In this document: piece after piece, positions 5,107-13,368 of the stretch
Layout: the number at the start of each line of letters is the position of its first letter
Position numbering within the stretch: the stretch's first letter is position 1
Assembly (NCBI GenBank): GCA_938049325.1
Contig: CALICC010000357.1
Coordinates: 1-22,705, forward strand
DNA: 22,705 nt
From: an uncultured Ilumatobacter sp.
GTDB taxonomy: Bacteria; Actinomycetota; Acidimicrobiia; Acidimicrobiales; Ilumatobacteraceae
Direction: 5' to 3'
Position numbers and translations under genes: made by a program
The notes under the pieces: model-generated
Database searches by the model: none
What the model saw: the letters and a program-made list of their open reading frames with translations, nothing else
Told to the model about the DNA's origin: nothing

Positions 5107-7778
5107 GGCGCTGCCGCCCCGTCGGCCACCACCCCGCGCCGAGCTTCTTCGACCGCCTTGGCCGCCGCTGCGCGCACACCCCGGTCAGGCGCCACCGTCG
5201 CCACCTGCCGCAACAGATCGATGAGTTGCTTCATCGTGCGGACGAAGTCACCGCCGGTCAGATCTTCGTCGTCGACGATCTGCGCAAAGCCCTCCCCTGC
5301 GACCCACGCATGCGCAATCGACGCAAACGTGGCATCGGGTGGACGGTGTTCGCCCAGCCCGGCGGCACGCTCGGCAGCCTGCAGCTTGGCGCTCATGTCG
5401 GCCAGTCGAGTCCAGCGGCTCCGCACGTCGGCGGACGAGAACCATGGAGCAGGTCCGGGCTCGGGACTGCGATGTTCGTAGACCACGCAGGACACGATCG
5501 CAGCGACGTCGGCAGCGCCGAGTCCTTCGAGCACACCGGAGCGCAACATCTCCGCAACGAGGAGGTCGCACTCGTTGAAGATGTTCGAGAGCATCTCCCC
5601 AGCCTCGGTCAGTGTCCAATCATCGACGTTGGCGTAGCCGAACGCGTCGAGCAGGTCGAGGACACGGTCGAACTCTTGGCCGAGCGAGCTGTTCTTGTCG
5701 GCAACGCGCTCGTCGAGGCGAGCGATCTCGGCGGCAACGCGGTCAGCCTTGGCTGCTGCGTCGAGGCGCTGCCGGAGCTCGGGATCACGCGCAACATCGA
5801 GATCTGCTGCATCCCGACGCCGCCGCTCGCTTCGATTCGGTCGCCGCCCGGCTGCAGCTGAACGATCTGAGTCGATGTTGGCGGTGCGCAGTTTCTTGGC
5901 CACCGCCTGGCGGTAGTCCTTGCGCTGCGGGCTGTAGTTCGGCGGCATCTTGATCGAGCCAACCGATTCGGGGGCAACGTCGAAGTCGTCGGCGGTCAGC
6001 TGCATGAGCGCCCCGCCCTTGTTGACGACGCTGAGGCGGACTCCCGACTTCCGATGTGCGTTCGCAACCACGACGACAGGCCCTTTGTGCTTTCCCTTGA
6101 CCACCCGGATGATCGTTCCCGGCCGGAGCTTCGCCATCGCACCACGCATCTGCCCCGCCGACTCCGAACGGTGCTGTTGACGTTCCTCGGCTTGCTCTCG
6201 GCGGCGCTCGCGATACTCCGCGATGTCGCCGTATTCGCTGGTCGACGCAGCCACCAGTTCAGCGTGCTTCTCGCGCTTGCGCTCGAGGCGCGCCTCGAGC
6301 TTGACGATGTCGCGGTCGGCCTGGAACTGGGCGAACGACAGGTTCAGTAGACGGTGGGCTTCATCGGGAGCATGCGTCCGGATCAGGTTGGCCGCCATGT
6401 TGTACGTGGGCCGGAACGCCGATCGCAGATGGTACGAGGAACTGGAAGCGAGCTGCGCCGCTTCGTCGAAACGAACCCACGGCGACCACAGCACGATCGC
6501 GTCGCCCACGTCGTCGAGACCACGCCGACCGGCACGCCCCGTCAGCTGTGTGTACTGCCCAGGCGTCAGCTGTTCATGGTGATCACCGGTGAACTTCGTG
6601 AGCTTCTCGATGACCACCGACCGCGCCGGCATGTTGATTCCGACCGCGAGTGTCTCGGTGGCGAACACGACCTTGATCGCTCCGGCGATGAAGCACGCTT
6701 CGACGACTTCTTTCATCGCGGGGACCATGCCGGCGTGATGGGCGGCAACGCCGCAATTCAGCTGACGCACGAACCGGTCAGCACCGAGCACCTCGAGGTC
6801 GTCGGGGTCGATGGCCGACAACCGCTCGTCGACGATGCCAGCGATGACAGCACGGTCGTCGTCGTCGTTGAGCACCATGCCCGCGTCGACGCACGTCTGC
6901 GCTGCCTCGCTGCACTGAGCTCGACTGAAGATGAAGAAGATCGCCGGGAGGAGCTTGCGATCCTCGAGCAGGTCGACCGTGTCGACGCGTCCGGGCGTCG
7001 CGAGGCGCCGTCCTCCCTTGCCACCGCCGCTCCGCCCGCTCGAGTGGCGGTCGTCGCGCCGGGGACGGCGGCGAATTGCCGACTCGTCGAGGCGCAGCGC
7101 ATCACGGTTGAGACCGCCACCGATGAACATCTCCAGCAAGTGCAGTTTGTTCTCGTCGCGATCGGCGACGAGGTATCGGTTGTCGAGCGATACCGGTCGT
7201 TTGCGCTCGATGACCGCATCGGTCGGTCCGCGCACCGTCGAAATCCATTCGGCGAGCTCATCGACATTGCTGACCGTTGCTGACAGACACACCAAGCGGA
7301 TCTGATCTGGGAGGTGGATGATGACCTCTTCCCATACGGGGCCCCGATACGTGTCTTGCAGGAAGTGCACTTCGTCGACGACCACGGTCGCCAGATCATC
7401 GAGAGGTCGCTGGGCGTACACCATGTTGCGCAAGACTTCGGTCGTCATGACGACGATCGGTGCGTCGCCGTTGATCGCGTTGTCGCCGGTCAGGAGCCCA
7501 ACCGCATCCTCGCCGTGAATCTCGACCAGATCTCGGTACTTCTGGTTCGAGAGCGCTTTGATCGGCGCGGTGTAGAACGACCGTCGACCATCAACCCGAT
7601 CGCCGGCGATCGCGTACTCGGCAACGACGGTCTTGCCACTTCCGGTCGGCGCCGCGACGACCACGTTGCGGCCCGCGTCGAGCGAGTCGAACGCCTCGAC
7701 CTGGAAGCGGTCGGGGGCAAACGGAAGCCCAGCGATCAGCTCAGCACGATCAGCGCGCACGTCAGCGGTCGTTCGCAC
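5103..7778 (-). CDS. helY: HelY-type Ski2/Mtr4-like DEAD/DEAH-box RNA helicase
   Basis: This is an 891-residue protein, close to mycobacterial HelY length. Motif I (Walker A) is APTGSGKT (43-50). Motif II is DEVH (135-138). Motif III is LSAT (165-168). Motif VI is QLTGRAGRRG (411-420). A Gly/Arg-rich insert lies at 236-258. After the RecA pair come a charged coiled segment (490-545), a small beta-barrel-like stretch PGTIIRVVKGKHKGPVVVVA (553-572) and a C-terminal helical DSHCT-like region from about 700. Mtr4/Ski2 relatives unwind RNA for exonucleases; the bacterial substrate is not established. The GTG start immediately follows the tatC stop, and its own stop overlaps the DAGK-like start. 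helY next to tatC is also the mycobacterial order. Confidence 0.93.
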   Translation of the reverse strand: MRTTADVRADRAELIAGLPFAPDRFQVEAFDSLDAGRNVVVAAPTGSGKTVVAEYAIAGDRVDGRRSFYTAPIKALSNQKYRDLVEIHGEDAVGLLTGDNAINGDAPIVVMTTEVLRNMVYAQRPLDDLATVVVDEVHFLQDTYRGPVWEEVIIHLPDQIRLVCLSATVSNVDELAEWISTVRGPTDAVIERKRPVSLDNRYLVADRDENKLHLLEMFIGGGLNRDALRLDESAIRRRPRRDDRHSSGRSGGGKGGRRLATPGRVDTVDLLEDRKLLPAIFFIFSRAQCSEAAQTCVDAGMVLNDDDDRAVIAGIVDERLSAIDPDDLEVLGADRFVRQLNCGVAAHHAGMVPAMKEVVEACFIAGAIKVVFATETLAVGINMPARSVVIEKLTKFTGDHHEQLTPGQYTQLTGRAGRRGLDDVGDAIVLWSPWVRFDEAAQLASSSSYHLRSAFRPTYNMAANLIRTHAPDEAHRLLNLSFAQFQADRDIVKLEARLERKREKHAELVAASTSEYGDIAEYRERRREQAEERQQHRSESAGQMRGAMAKLRPGTIIRVVKGKHKGPVVVVANAHRKSGVRLSVVNKGGALMQLTADDFDVAPESVGSIKMPPNYSPQRKDYRQAVAKKLRTANIDSDRSAAAGRRPNRSERRRRDAADLDVARDPELRQRLDAAAKADRVAAEIARLDERVADKNSSLGQEFDRVLDLLDAFGYANVDDWTLTEAGEMLSNIFNECDLLVAEMLRSGVLEGLGAADVAAIVSCVVYEHRSPEPGPAPWFSSADVRSRWTRLADMSAKLQAAERAAGLGEHRPPDATFASIAHAWVAGEGFAQIVDDEDLTGGDFVRTMKQLIDLLRQVATVAPDRGVRAAAAKAVEEARRGVVADGAAAP

Positions 7779-8561
7779 TCAGCGGCGCGACCGGCGAGCT
7801 CGGCCAATGATGTAGCCGATCAGCACTGCGACGAAGTACAGCGCAATCATCGGACCCGCCAACATCATCAGCGTGACCGGGTCGCCGGAGGGAGTGATCA
7901 CGGCGGCCAGCACGAAGATCGCGACGATCGCGTATCGCCACGCGAGCAGCAATGCACGCGGGGAGACGACATTGGCCAGTTGTAAGAAAACGAGCAGAAC
8001 GGGCAACAGGAAACCGATACCGAACGCGAAGATCATGAGCCCGACCAGGCTGATGTACTTCTCGATGCCGAACACCTGATTGACGCTCTCGCCGGACCAT
8101 GCGATCAGGAACTCGAGCGCACGCCCGACCGTGAAATACGCCAAGGTTGCGCCTGCCCCGAACAGCACCACCGACGACAACACGAACGGGATGGCGTACT
8201 TCTTCTCCTTGGCCTCCAGCGCGGGCACGACGAATCGCCAGATCTGCCACAAGATCACCGGCAACGCAACGATGACGCCGCCGTACATGCCGATGCGGAT
8301 GCGCGCTGCGAAACCTTCGGTCGGGCTGAATGCGTTGAGTCGTTCATCTTCAGGCGCGCAGAATTCGGTGGGCTTCGAGTCACACAGGTCGTTGTACGGC
8401 TGCGCGAGGAAGTTCAACACCTGCTCATAGAACGCGATGATCAAGACTGCGCCGAGGACCACCGCGAGCGCTGCACGGATGATTCGGATACGCAGCTCCG
8501 CCAAATGCTCGGTGAGCGACATCGTGTCGGTGCTGGCGACCTCGGTCGTGGTGTCGGTCAC
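7779..8561 (-). CDS. tatC: Sec-independent (Tat) translocase subunit TatC
   Basis: This is a 260-residue membrane protein with about six hydrophobic segments. The TatC signature HLAELRIRI is at residues 19-27. SPTEGFAARIRIGMYGG is the periplasmic loop leading into TM2, and WRFVVPALEAKEKKY is the conserved cytoplasmic loop. ITPSGDP precedes the last helices, and the C-terminus is a basic tail GRARRSRR. It recognises twin-arginine signal peptides and works with the TatB-like protein encoded directly upstream. The GTG start overlaps the tatB stop by 4 bases (8558-8561). An internal ATG at residue 14 is a possible alternative start just before the signature. Confidence 0.96.
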   Translation of the reverse strand: MTDTTTEVASTDTMSLTEHLAELRIRIIRAALAVVLGAVLIIAFYEQVLNFLAQPYNDLCDSKPTEFCAPEDERLNAFSPTEGFAARIRIGMYGGVIVALPVILWQIWRFVVPALEAKEKKYAIPFVLSSVVLFGAGATLAYFTVGRALEFLIAWSGESVNQVFGIEKYISLVGLMIFAFGIGFLLPVLLVFLQLANVVSPRALLLAWRYAIVAIFVLAAVITPSGDPVTLMMLAGPMIALYFVAVLIGYIIGRARRSRR

Positions 8562-9136
8562 GCGTTTGCCTCGTCGTTCTCACCGATGGCATCAGCCGCC
8601 GTCGCCGAAACGTTGTCGTCGGTGACGCCGGCTGCTTCGGAGCCGCCGATGTTCTCGGTCACGTCGGGCGCCGAGCTGTTCTCGACCACCGCAGCGTTCG
8701 AGTCCGCCGCATCGGACACAACGGGATCGACGGGATCGGCAAAATCGTCGGATTCGAGTGCATCGTCAGCGACCGGCACCTTCGGCTCGCGTCGGTCACT
8801 CGGCCGCGGGGCGTCGCTGCGCTGCTGCGGTGGCCGGTTGTTCTTCTCGCGCTCTTTGCGTTCCGCTTCAGCGTGGCGCTCCGCCTCGCGTTCGGCGTCT
8901 TCGGCAATCTTCATCGGATCGGCGGCGTCCTTGAGGAGATCGGCAGTTTCGCGCATCTCCCGCATCGGCTCGTCGATCACCGATTTGAACTCAGACTGGA
9001 AGCTGTTGCTCATCTTGCGGAACTCGGCGTAGGTCTTGGTCGCCTTGCGGATCGCACCGGGCAGCTTCTCGGGCCCGAGCACCACCAAGGCAATGAGCAA
9101 GATGACGATGATCTCGCTTCCCTGCAGATTGAACAC
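8558..9136 (-). CDS. tatB: Twin-arginine translocase subunit TatB (TatA/B family)
   Basis: This is a 192-residue protein. A single N-terminal membrane helix (about residues 6-20) ends in VVLGPEKLP, the TatA/B hinge. An amphipathic helix follows to about residue 63. The VLGPEKLP hinge and FNLQGSE start are TatB-like rather than TatA-like. A charged helical segment rich in Glu, Ala and Arg (70-97) and a long acidic, Ala/Asp-rich disordered tail follow. No second TatA/B gene is visible in the window. It starts with GTG at 9136, with no Shine-Dalgarno but a TAGACT hexamer 6 bases before it. It heads the operon tatB-tatC-helY-DAGK-like and is divergent from the GDPD gene across 35 bases. Confidence 0.88.
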   Translation of the reverse strand: MFNLQGSEIIVILLIALVVLGPEKLPGAIRKATKTYAEFRKMSNSFQSEFKSVIDEPMREMRETADLLKDAADPMKIAEDAEREAERHAEAERKEREKNNRPPQQRSDAPRPSDRREPKVPVADDALESDDFADPVDPVVSDAADSNAAVVENSSAPDVTENIGGSEAAGVTDDNVSATAADAIGENDEANA

Positions 9137-9142
9137 AGTGGG

Positions 9143-9148
9143 AGTCTA
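9143..9148 (-). promoter_or_regulatory. Possible -10 element (TAGACT) of a leaderless tatB transcript
   Basis: TAGACT on the minus strand is followed by 6 bases (CCCACT) and then the GTG start of tatB at 9136. It fits TAnnnT and the spacing expected if transcription begins at the start codon. No Shine-Dalgarno is present. Confidence 0.4.
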
Positions 9149-9171
9149 CGGCCATGTCATCATGAGGATGG

Positions 9172-9900
9172 ATGCAGCAACGACTCCCGTCACACCTCGA
9201 CCCACCGATCGCGTTTGCGCACCGCGGAGCGCGAGCTCACGCGCCTGAGAACACCATCGAGGCGTTCTCGCTGGCGCGTCGACTCGGCACCACCGGCTTG
9301 GAAAGCGATGTTTGGGTGACGAGTGACGACATCGCCGTGCTCGACCACGATGGGGTGGTGAAGCGCGGGATCCGTCGCGTCCCGATCAGTACCGTCGAAC
9401 GAGCGGACCTTCCGGCACACATTCCGACGCTTTCGGAGCTGTACGAGGCGTGTGGCACGGATTTTGATCTCTCCCTCGATGTCAAGGATCCCGCCGCCTA
9501 CGAGCCCACGGCGACTGCGATCCGGGCAGCGGGCGCCGACGCCCCAGGCCGCACGTGGCTCTGTGACCCCGATCTCGCACAGCTCACCGAACGACGGAGC
9601 GAGCTCTCCGACTTCAGGCTCGTTCATTCCACCCGGCTCGCCAAGTTGGACGGCCCCGAACGCCATGCGGCCCGACTCGTCGAGCACAAGATCGACGCGA
9701 TGAACATGCACTACACCGATTGGACCGGTGGCCTGATCACGATGTTCCACCGATTCGGCGTGCTCGCGTTCAGCTGGGACGTGCAGTTCGAGCATCAACT
9801 CGAGAACGCCATTCGCATGGGCGCCGACGCCGTGTTCAGCGACCACGTCGACAGGATGATGGACGTGTTCAGCCGCGAGGTCGGCCTGGCCTCGCCGTGA
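9172..9900 (+). CDS. Glycerophosphodiester phosphodiesterase family protein
   Basis: This is a 242-residue protein of GDPD TIM-barrel length with the family landmarks. AHRGARAHAPENTIEAF (16-32) gives His17, Arg18 and the ENT metal-ligand motif. GLESDVWVT (42-50) has Glu44 and Asp46. VLDHDGVV (56-63) has catalytic His59, and DVKD (103-106) has Lys105. It hydrolyses glycerophosphodiesters to glycerol-3-phosphate and an alcohol. There is no signal peptide, so a cytosolic location is likely. The ATG at 9172 has GAGGA closely upstream (short spacing). It is the only + strand gene between the Tat operon and lepB, converging on lepB with a 29-base gap. Confidence 0.92.
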   Translation: MQQRLPSHLDPPIAFAHRGARAHAPENTIEAFSLARRLGTTGLESDVWVTSDDIAVLDHDGVVKRGIRRVPISTVERADLPAHIPTLSELYEACGTDFDLSLDVKDPAAYEPTATAIRAAGADAPGRTWLCDPDLAQLTERRSELSDFRLVHSTRLAKLDGPERHAARLVEHKIDAMNMHYTDWTGGLITMFHRFGVLAFSWDVQFEHQLENAIRMGADAVFSDHVDRMMDVFSREVGLASP

Positions 9901-9929
9901 AGCTCAGCGACCGCTCGACGACGACGTGG

Positions 9930-10640
9930 TCAGAGCCAACGCCAGTCGGACTGTGGCCAAAAGACCACGAACGCTCGGCCCACGAGGTCGTCGTAGGGAA
10001 CCGGACCCACTGCGGGGCTCCGGCTGTCTTGCGATCCGCTTCGGTTGTCGCCCATCACGAACACGTGATCTTCCGGCACCGACACGGGGTCGAAATCACC
10101 ACCGCAGGTTTCCGACACGACGTTCGGGTCGAGATACGGTTCGGACAACACTCGGGGTGCCGCTGAGCCCGCCTCGGTGATTCTGACTTCACAGTTCGTC
10201 ATTTCGATCGTCTCGCCCGGCAACGCGATGACTCGCTTGATCAGATCGCGCTCCGATGCGCCGTTGATCTGGTGCAGAACGACGACGTCGCCTCGGTTCG
10301 GGTCGTGAAGCCGATACGACAGCTTGTTGACGAACACACGGTCACCGGAGGCGAGCGTCGAGTCCATCGACGAACCGTCGACGACGAAGTGGGCGAGCAG
10401 GAAACCACGGACGAGAAACGCCACGGTCAGCGCAACCGCCACCACGACGATCCAATCGACGAGGGCGCGGGCGCCGGAACTCGGTCCGTCGTCATCCTCG
10501 AACCCGATCTCGTCGACCTCGGCAGGTTCGTTCATCGGAGGCGCCTGAGTTCCCGTTGCCGCGGGGATGCCCGGCGCCACGACAGCCGTGGCGTGAGGGC
10601 CCGTCGATGCGGGAAGCGGAGTGTTGGCGTCGAGCGTCAC
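9930..10640 (-). CDS. lepB: Signal peptidase I (LepB)
   Basis: From the GTG at 10640 this gives 236 residues. A cytosolic Ala/Pro- and Asp/Glu-rich N-terminal stretch of about 60 residues precedes one membrane helix (about 61-80). Box B follows as VDGSSMDSTL with nucleophile Ser91. Box D is DLIKRVIALPGE with general base Lys135, and box E is GDNRSGSQDSR (198-208). It cleaves Sec and Tat signal peptides outside the membrane. Start choice is uncertain. GTG 10697, one base after the pafA stop, gives 255 residues with an odd Arg/Cys-containing beginning; ATG 10535 gives a minimal 201. I prefer 10640 because a TACCGT hexamer lies 9 bases before it. Cotranscription with pafA is likely. Confidence 0.92.
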   Translation of the reverse strand: MTLDANTPLPASTGPHATAVVAPGIPAATGTQAPPMNEPAEVDEIGFEDDDGPSSGARALVDWIVVVAVALTVAFLVRGFLLAHFVVDGSSMDSTLASGDRVFVNKLSYRLHDPNRGDVVVLHQINGASERDLIKRVIALPGETIEMTNCEVRITEAGSAAPRVLSEPYLDPNVVSETCGGDFDPVSVPEDHVFVMGDNRSGSQDSRSPAVGPVPYDDLVGRAFVVFWPQSDWRWL

Positions 10641-10649
10641 GAGAACATC

Positions 10650-10655
10650 ACGGTA
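10650..10655 (-). promoter_or_regulatory. Possible -10 element (TACCGT) within the lepB 5' region
   Basis: TACCGT on the minus strand lies 9 bases before the GTG at 10640. It fits TAnnnT but spacing is slightly long for a leaderless start. It helps choose among three lepB starts but is weak on its own. Confidence 0.2.
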
Positions 10656-10698
10656 CAAGGTGAGCCGATGCGATGATCGGCACCCGTTCGGATGCACG

Positions 10699-12057
10699 TC
10701 ACAACGTCTCGATCAACCTTTCGACACGTTCGTCGCGACTCTTGAACGGATCTTTACAAAGCACCGTGCGTTGCGCTTGGTCATTGAGCTTCAGATGCAC
10801 CCAATCGACCGTGTAATCGCGCTTGCGTTCCTTCGCCCGCTTCACGAATTCGCCACGCAACCGAGCGCGTGTCGTCTGCGGCGGCGTATCGATCGCGGTG
10901 TTGATGTCGACATCGCTACACACCCGCTCGATCAGACCGCGATCCTGGAGCTTGTAGAACGGACTGCGCGAGCGAGAGACGTCGTGATACTGCAGGTCGA
11001 GCAGCTGTACCCGAGCGTCGCCGAGTGGCAAGTCGTGGCGTTCCTGGAACTTCTGCAGCAGGTTGTACTTGATCACCCAGTCGACCTCGCGGTCGAGCTT
11101 GAGCGGGTCGTCTTCGATCGTCGTGATGCAGTGTTCCCACATCTCGAGGGCACGTTGCTCCATCGGGGGAAACCCTTGCGCTTCGGAATAGCGCAGCGCT
11201 CGATCGAGATATTCACGCTGGATGTCGAGCGCACTCACCTCGCGTCCGTTCGCGAGGCGGACTGTCTGTCGACACGTGATGTCGTGGCTGATCTCGCGGA
11301 TGGCTCGGATCGGATTCTCGAGCGTCATGTCACGCAGCACGACCTGAGGGTCCTCGAGCATGCGCAACATGCATGCCGCTGCTCCCATCTTGACGAACGA
11401 GGTGTACTCGCTCATGTTGGAATCGCCAACGATCACATGCAGCCGGCGGTACCGCTCGGCATCGGCATGGGGCTCGTCGCGGGTGTTGATGATCGGCCGG
11501 CTCCGAGTCGTTGCCGACGACACACCCTCCCAGATGTGCTCGGCTCGCTGAGCAATCGAGTAGGTCGCCCCTCGCGCCGTCTGCAGGACCTTGCCGGCAC
11601 CCGTGTAGATCTGGCGACTCACGAAGAACGGGATCAGTACCTCGGCATAGTGCCCGAGGTCGTCGTCGCGGCTCGTCAAGTAGTTCTCGTGGCAACCGTA
11701 CGAGTTTCCGGCGGAGTCGGTGTTGTTCTTGAAGAGGTAGATGGTGCCCCTGATCGACTCCTCAGCGAGACGTTGCTCGGCTGACTCGACGAGCTGCTCG
11801 AGAATGCGCTCCCCCGCCTTGTCGTGGACGACGACGTCGTAGATCGAGTCACACTCGGGAGTTGCGTACTCCGGGTGAGAACCAACATCGAGATAGAGCC
11901 GAGCCCCGTTTTGTAGAAAGACGTTGGAACTTCTCCCCCACGACACGACACGACGGAACAAGTACCGAGCAACCTCGTCGGGACTCAGCCGACGCTGGCC
12001 ACGAAGCGTGCACGTGACGCCGTACTCGTTCTCGAGCCCATAGATCCGTCGCTCCAC
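10699..12057 (-). CDS. pafA: Pup-protein ligase PafA
   Basis: This is a 452-residue protein, the family length. GLENEYGVT (7-15) carries Glu9, a Mg-ATP ligand. LYLDVGSHPEYATPECD (54-70) has the conserved Asp57. KNNTDSAGNSYGCHENYL, RPIINTRDEPHAD, RRLHVIVGDSNMSE and PPQTTRARLRGEF are all carboxylate-amine ligase-fold motifs of PafA/Dop. The loop found after the first helix in Dop is missing, and the C-terminal DWVHLKLNDQAQRTVLCKDPF matches PafA, so it is the ligase and not Dop. It phosphorylates the Pup C-terminal Glu and joins it to substrate lysines. The start is GTG with TAGGTT 6 bases upstream. It lies 71 bases after the amidohydrolase stop. No pafB or pafC follows; lepB does. Confidence 0.98.
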   Translation of the reverse strand: MERRIYGLENEYGVTCTLRGQRRLSPDEVARYLFRRVVSWGRSSNVFLQNGARLYLDVGSHPEYATPECDSIYDVVVHDKAGERILEQLVESAEQRLAEESIRGTIYLFKNNTDSAGNSYGCHENYLTSRDDDLGHYAEVLIPFFVSRQIYTGAGKVLQTARGATYSIAQRAEHIWEGVSSATTRSRPIINTRDEPHADAERYRRLHVIVGDSNMSEYTSFVKMGAAACMLRMLEDPQVVLRDMTLENPIRAIREISHDITCRQTVRLANGREVSALDIQREYLDRALRYSEAQGFPPMEQRALEMWEHCITTIEDDPLKLDREVDWVIKYNLLQKFQERHDLPLGDARVQLLDLQYHDVSRSRSPFYKLQDRGLIERVCSDVDINTAIDTPPQTTRARLRGEFVKRAKERKRDYTVDWVHLKLNDQAQRTVLCKDPFKSRDERVERLIETL

Positions 12058-12063
12058 CAGGGC

Positions 12064-12069
12064 AACCTA
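12064..12069 (-). promoter_or_regulatory. Possible -10 element (TAGGTT) of a leaderless pafA transcript
   Basis: TAGGTT on the minus strand ends 6 bases before the pafA GTG at 12057. The same hexamer at nearly the same spacing precedes dop, suggesting that the ligase and deamidase share promoter architecture. No Shine-Dalgarno is seen. Confidence 0.42.
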
Positions 12070-12091
12070 ACCCGATCCGGTGAGGCACGTA

Positions 12092-12117
12092 CGGTCGATC
12101 GGGCACACGCGCGACCG
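12092..12117 (-). promoter_or_regulatory. Inverted repeat between amidohydrolase and pafA (operator or terminator)
   Basis: CGGTCG (12092-12097) and CGACCG (12112-12117) form perfect 6-base arms around 14 bases. The inner arm falls near the -35 position of the proposed pafA promoter. It could be a regulator site or a weak terminator for the genes upstream. Confidence 0.25.
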
Positions 12118-12128
12118 ATGTCGTGCGA

Positions 12129-13310
12129 TCAGTGGGTTCTTGCCTCCGGGAAGATCTTCAGGAAGTTCTCGGCGTAGAAGCGATCACGAACCTGAGGTGC
12201 TCTGTCACCGAGTGACTGTTCGAACCGGCCGATTGGATCGCGGCCACCCTCCACGTGGGGATAGTCGCTCGAGAAGAGATAGAGATCGTCGGCTGACGCA
12301 TCGATGAATGCGCCGACGTCTTCGAACACGAACGGCGTGAACGCCATTTGTTCGCGCAACGTCTCCGACGGCGTCCGTTCGAGCTGGGCGAGATATTGAT
12401 CGACCTTCTTCCACGAGCGGACCGTCCAGTCGAGCCGCTGCAACATCGCCGGCACCCAACCCGCTCCCAACTCGACCGCCGCACCACGCAACTTCGGGAA
12501 TCGTTCGAAAATGCCATCCATCACCATCACCGACAGGAACGTCTCGGGGCCGTGGTGGAGCACGGCGACGTCTTTGCTTCTCAAATTCTCACCGCCGCCC
12601 ATCCAGTCCTTCGCAGCCGGGCGGCCGGTACTCGCCCAACGCGCATCCAGCTGCAACGGGGCGCCACCCACGTGAAGGACAAAGGGAGTTCCCGACTCAG
12701 CGAGGCGGTCCCAGAACGGATACAGGTCGACGTGTCCTGGAGAGTGATCGCCCGCCGGGTGATGTGGCACCCACACAGCTTGCAACCCCGCGCCGAGAGC
12801 GAAGTCGAGCTCGGCCAAAGCCAGCTCAGGGTTGTCGAGCGGAACCACGGCCACACCCATCAACCGCTCGTCATCGGCACAAAAGTCACTCATTGCGCGG
12901 TTGTGCGCTCGCGTTGCTCCGTAGCGGACGTCGTCGGGCAGTTTGGTGCTCGCCGAGAACGGCGTCACGACGCTGTGCGTCGCGAAGACCAACTGCTTGC
13001 GGAAGCCGAGCATGTCGAGCGCCACCGAGCGGTCAGCGCGATCGAACGCTCCGAGTGCCTGAATCTCCTTCGACTCGGCGATCAGTCGGTCCCCGAGCGC
13101 AACCTGTGCGCTGACGTGCTCGCTCGAGTGGCGCGAGTCGTTCGCGACGATCGCGTCGACTTCGGCGTCGGTGACGAGCGAAGCCTCGTAACTCACTGGT
13201 CGGAGTCGATCGCGAATCGACGCGTCGGCGTAGTCGATCAGGAAGTTCGGCAGCTCCATGATGTGACTGTCGGCGTCGTAGAACGGCCGGTCTGCTGGTG
13301 CGTAGGTCAT
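12129..13310 (-). CDS. Amidohydrolase family (amidohydrolase_2-type) metal-dependent hydrolase
   Basis: This is a 393-residue protein of the TIM-barrel type often found in aromatic or uronate decarboxylases and lactone hydrolases. The N-terminal metal site is seen as YDADSHIME (11-19). GVAVVPLDNPELALAELD is a barrel strand-helix. TPFVLHVGG (about 208-216) carries a probable histidine ligand, and ELGAGWVPAMLQRLDW is typical of the family. The C-terminal FSSDYPHVEGGRDP carries the last aspartate ligand. The substrate cannot be told. ATG start at 13310 with GGGGA a few bases before it, 48 bases after the amidase stop. It lies inside the proteasome locus on the same strand, between amidase and pafA. 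A metabolic gene riding in the operon is the simplest reading. Confidence 0.88.
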   Translation of the reverse strand: MTYAPADRPFYDADSHIMELPNFLIDYADASIRDRLRPVSYEASLVTDAEVDAIVANDSRHSSEHVSAQVALGDRLIAESKEIQALGAFDRADRSVALDMLGFRKQLVFATHSVVTPFSASTKLPDDVRYGATRAHNRAMSDFCADDERLMGVAVVPLDNPELALAELDFALGAGLQAVWVPHHPAGDHSPGHVDLYPFWDRLAESGTPFVLHVGGAPLQLDARWASTGRPAAKDWMGGGENLRSKDVAVLHHGPETFLSVMVMDGIFERFPKLRGAAVELGAGWVPAMLQRLDWTVRSWKKVDQYLAQLERTPSETLREQMAFTPFVFEDVGAFIDASADDLYLFSSDYPHVEGGRDPIGRFEQSLGDRAPQVRDRFYAENFLKIFPEARTH

Positions 13311-13349
13311 GTGGTCCCCGATCTGATGCGTCAGGCCACGGTAGACCCT

Positions 13350-13368
13350 CTCGGTCGATCAGACCGAG
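13350..13368 (-). terminator. 7-bp hairpin spanning the amidase stop codon
   Basis: CTCGGTC (13350-13356) and GACCGAG (13362-13368) are perfect 7-base arms with a 5-base loop. The amidase TGA (13359-13361) sits in the loop. There is no T-run, so it may attenuate or process the message between the amidase and the amidohydrolase. Confidence 0.4.

Noticed and set aside
4740..5861. 373-residue open frame on the + strand
   Set aside because: Antisense to helY and the DAGK-like gene; very Arg-rich with no domain.
10621..11784. 387-residue open frame on the + strand
   Set aside because: Antisense to pafA, whose motifs are unambiguous.
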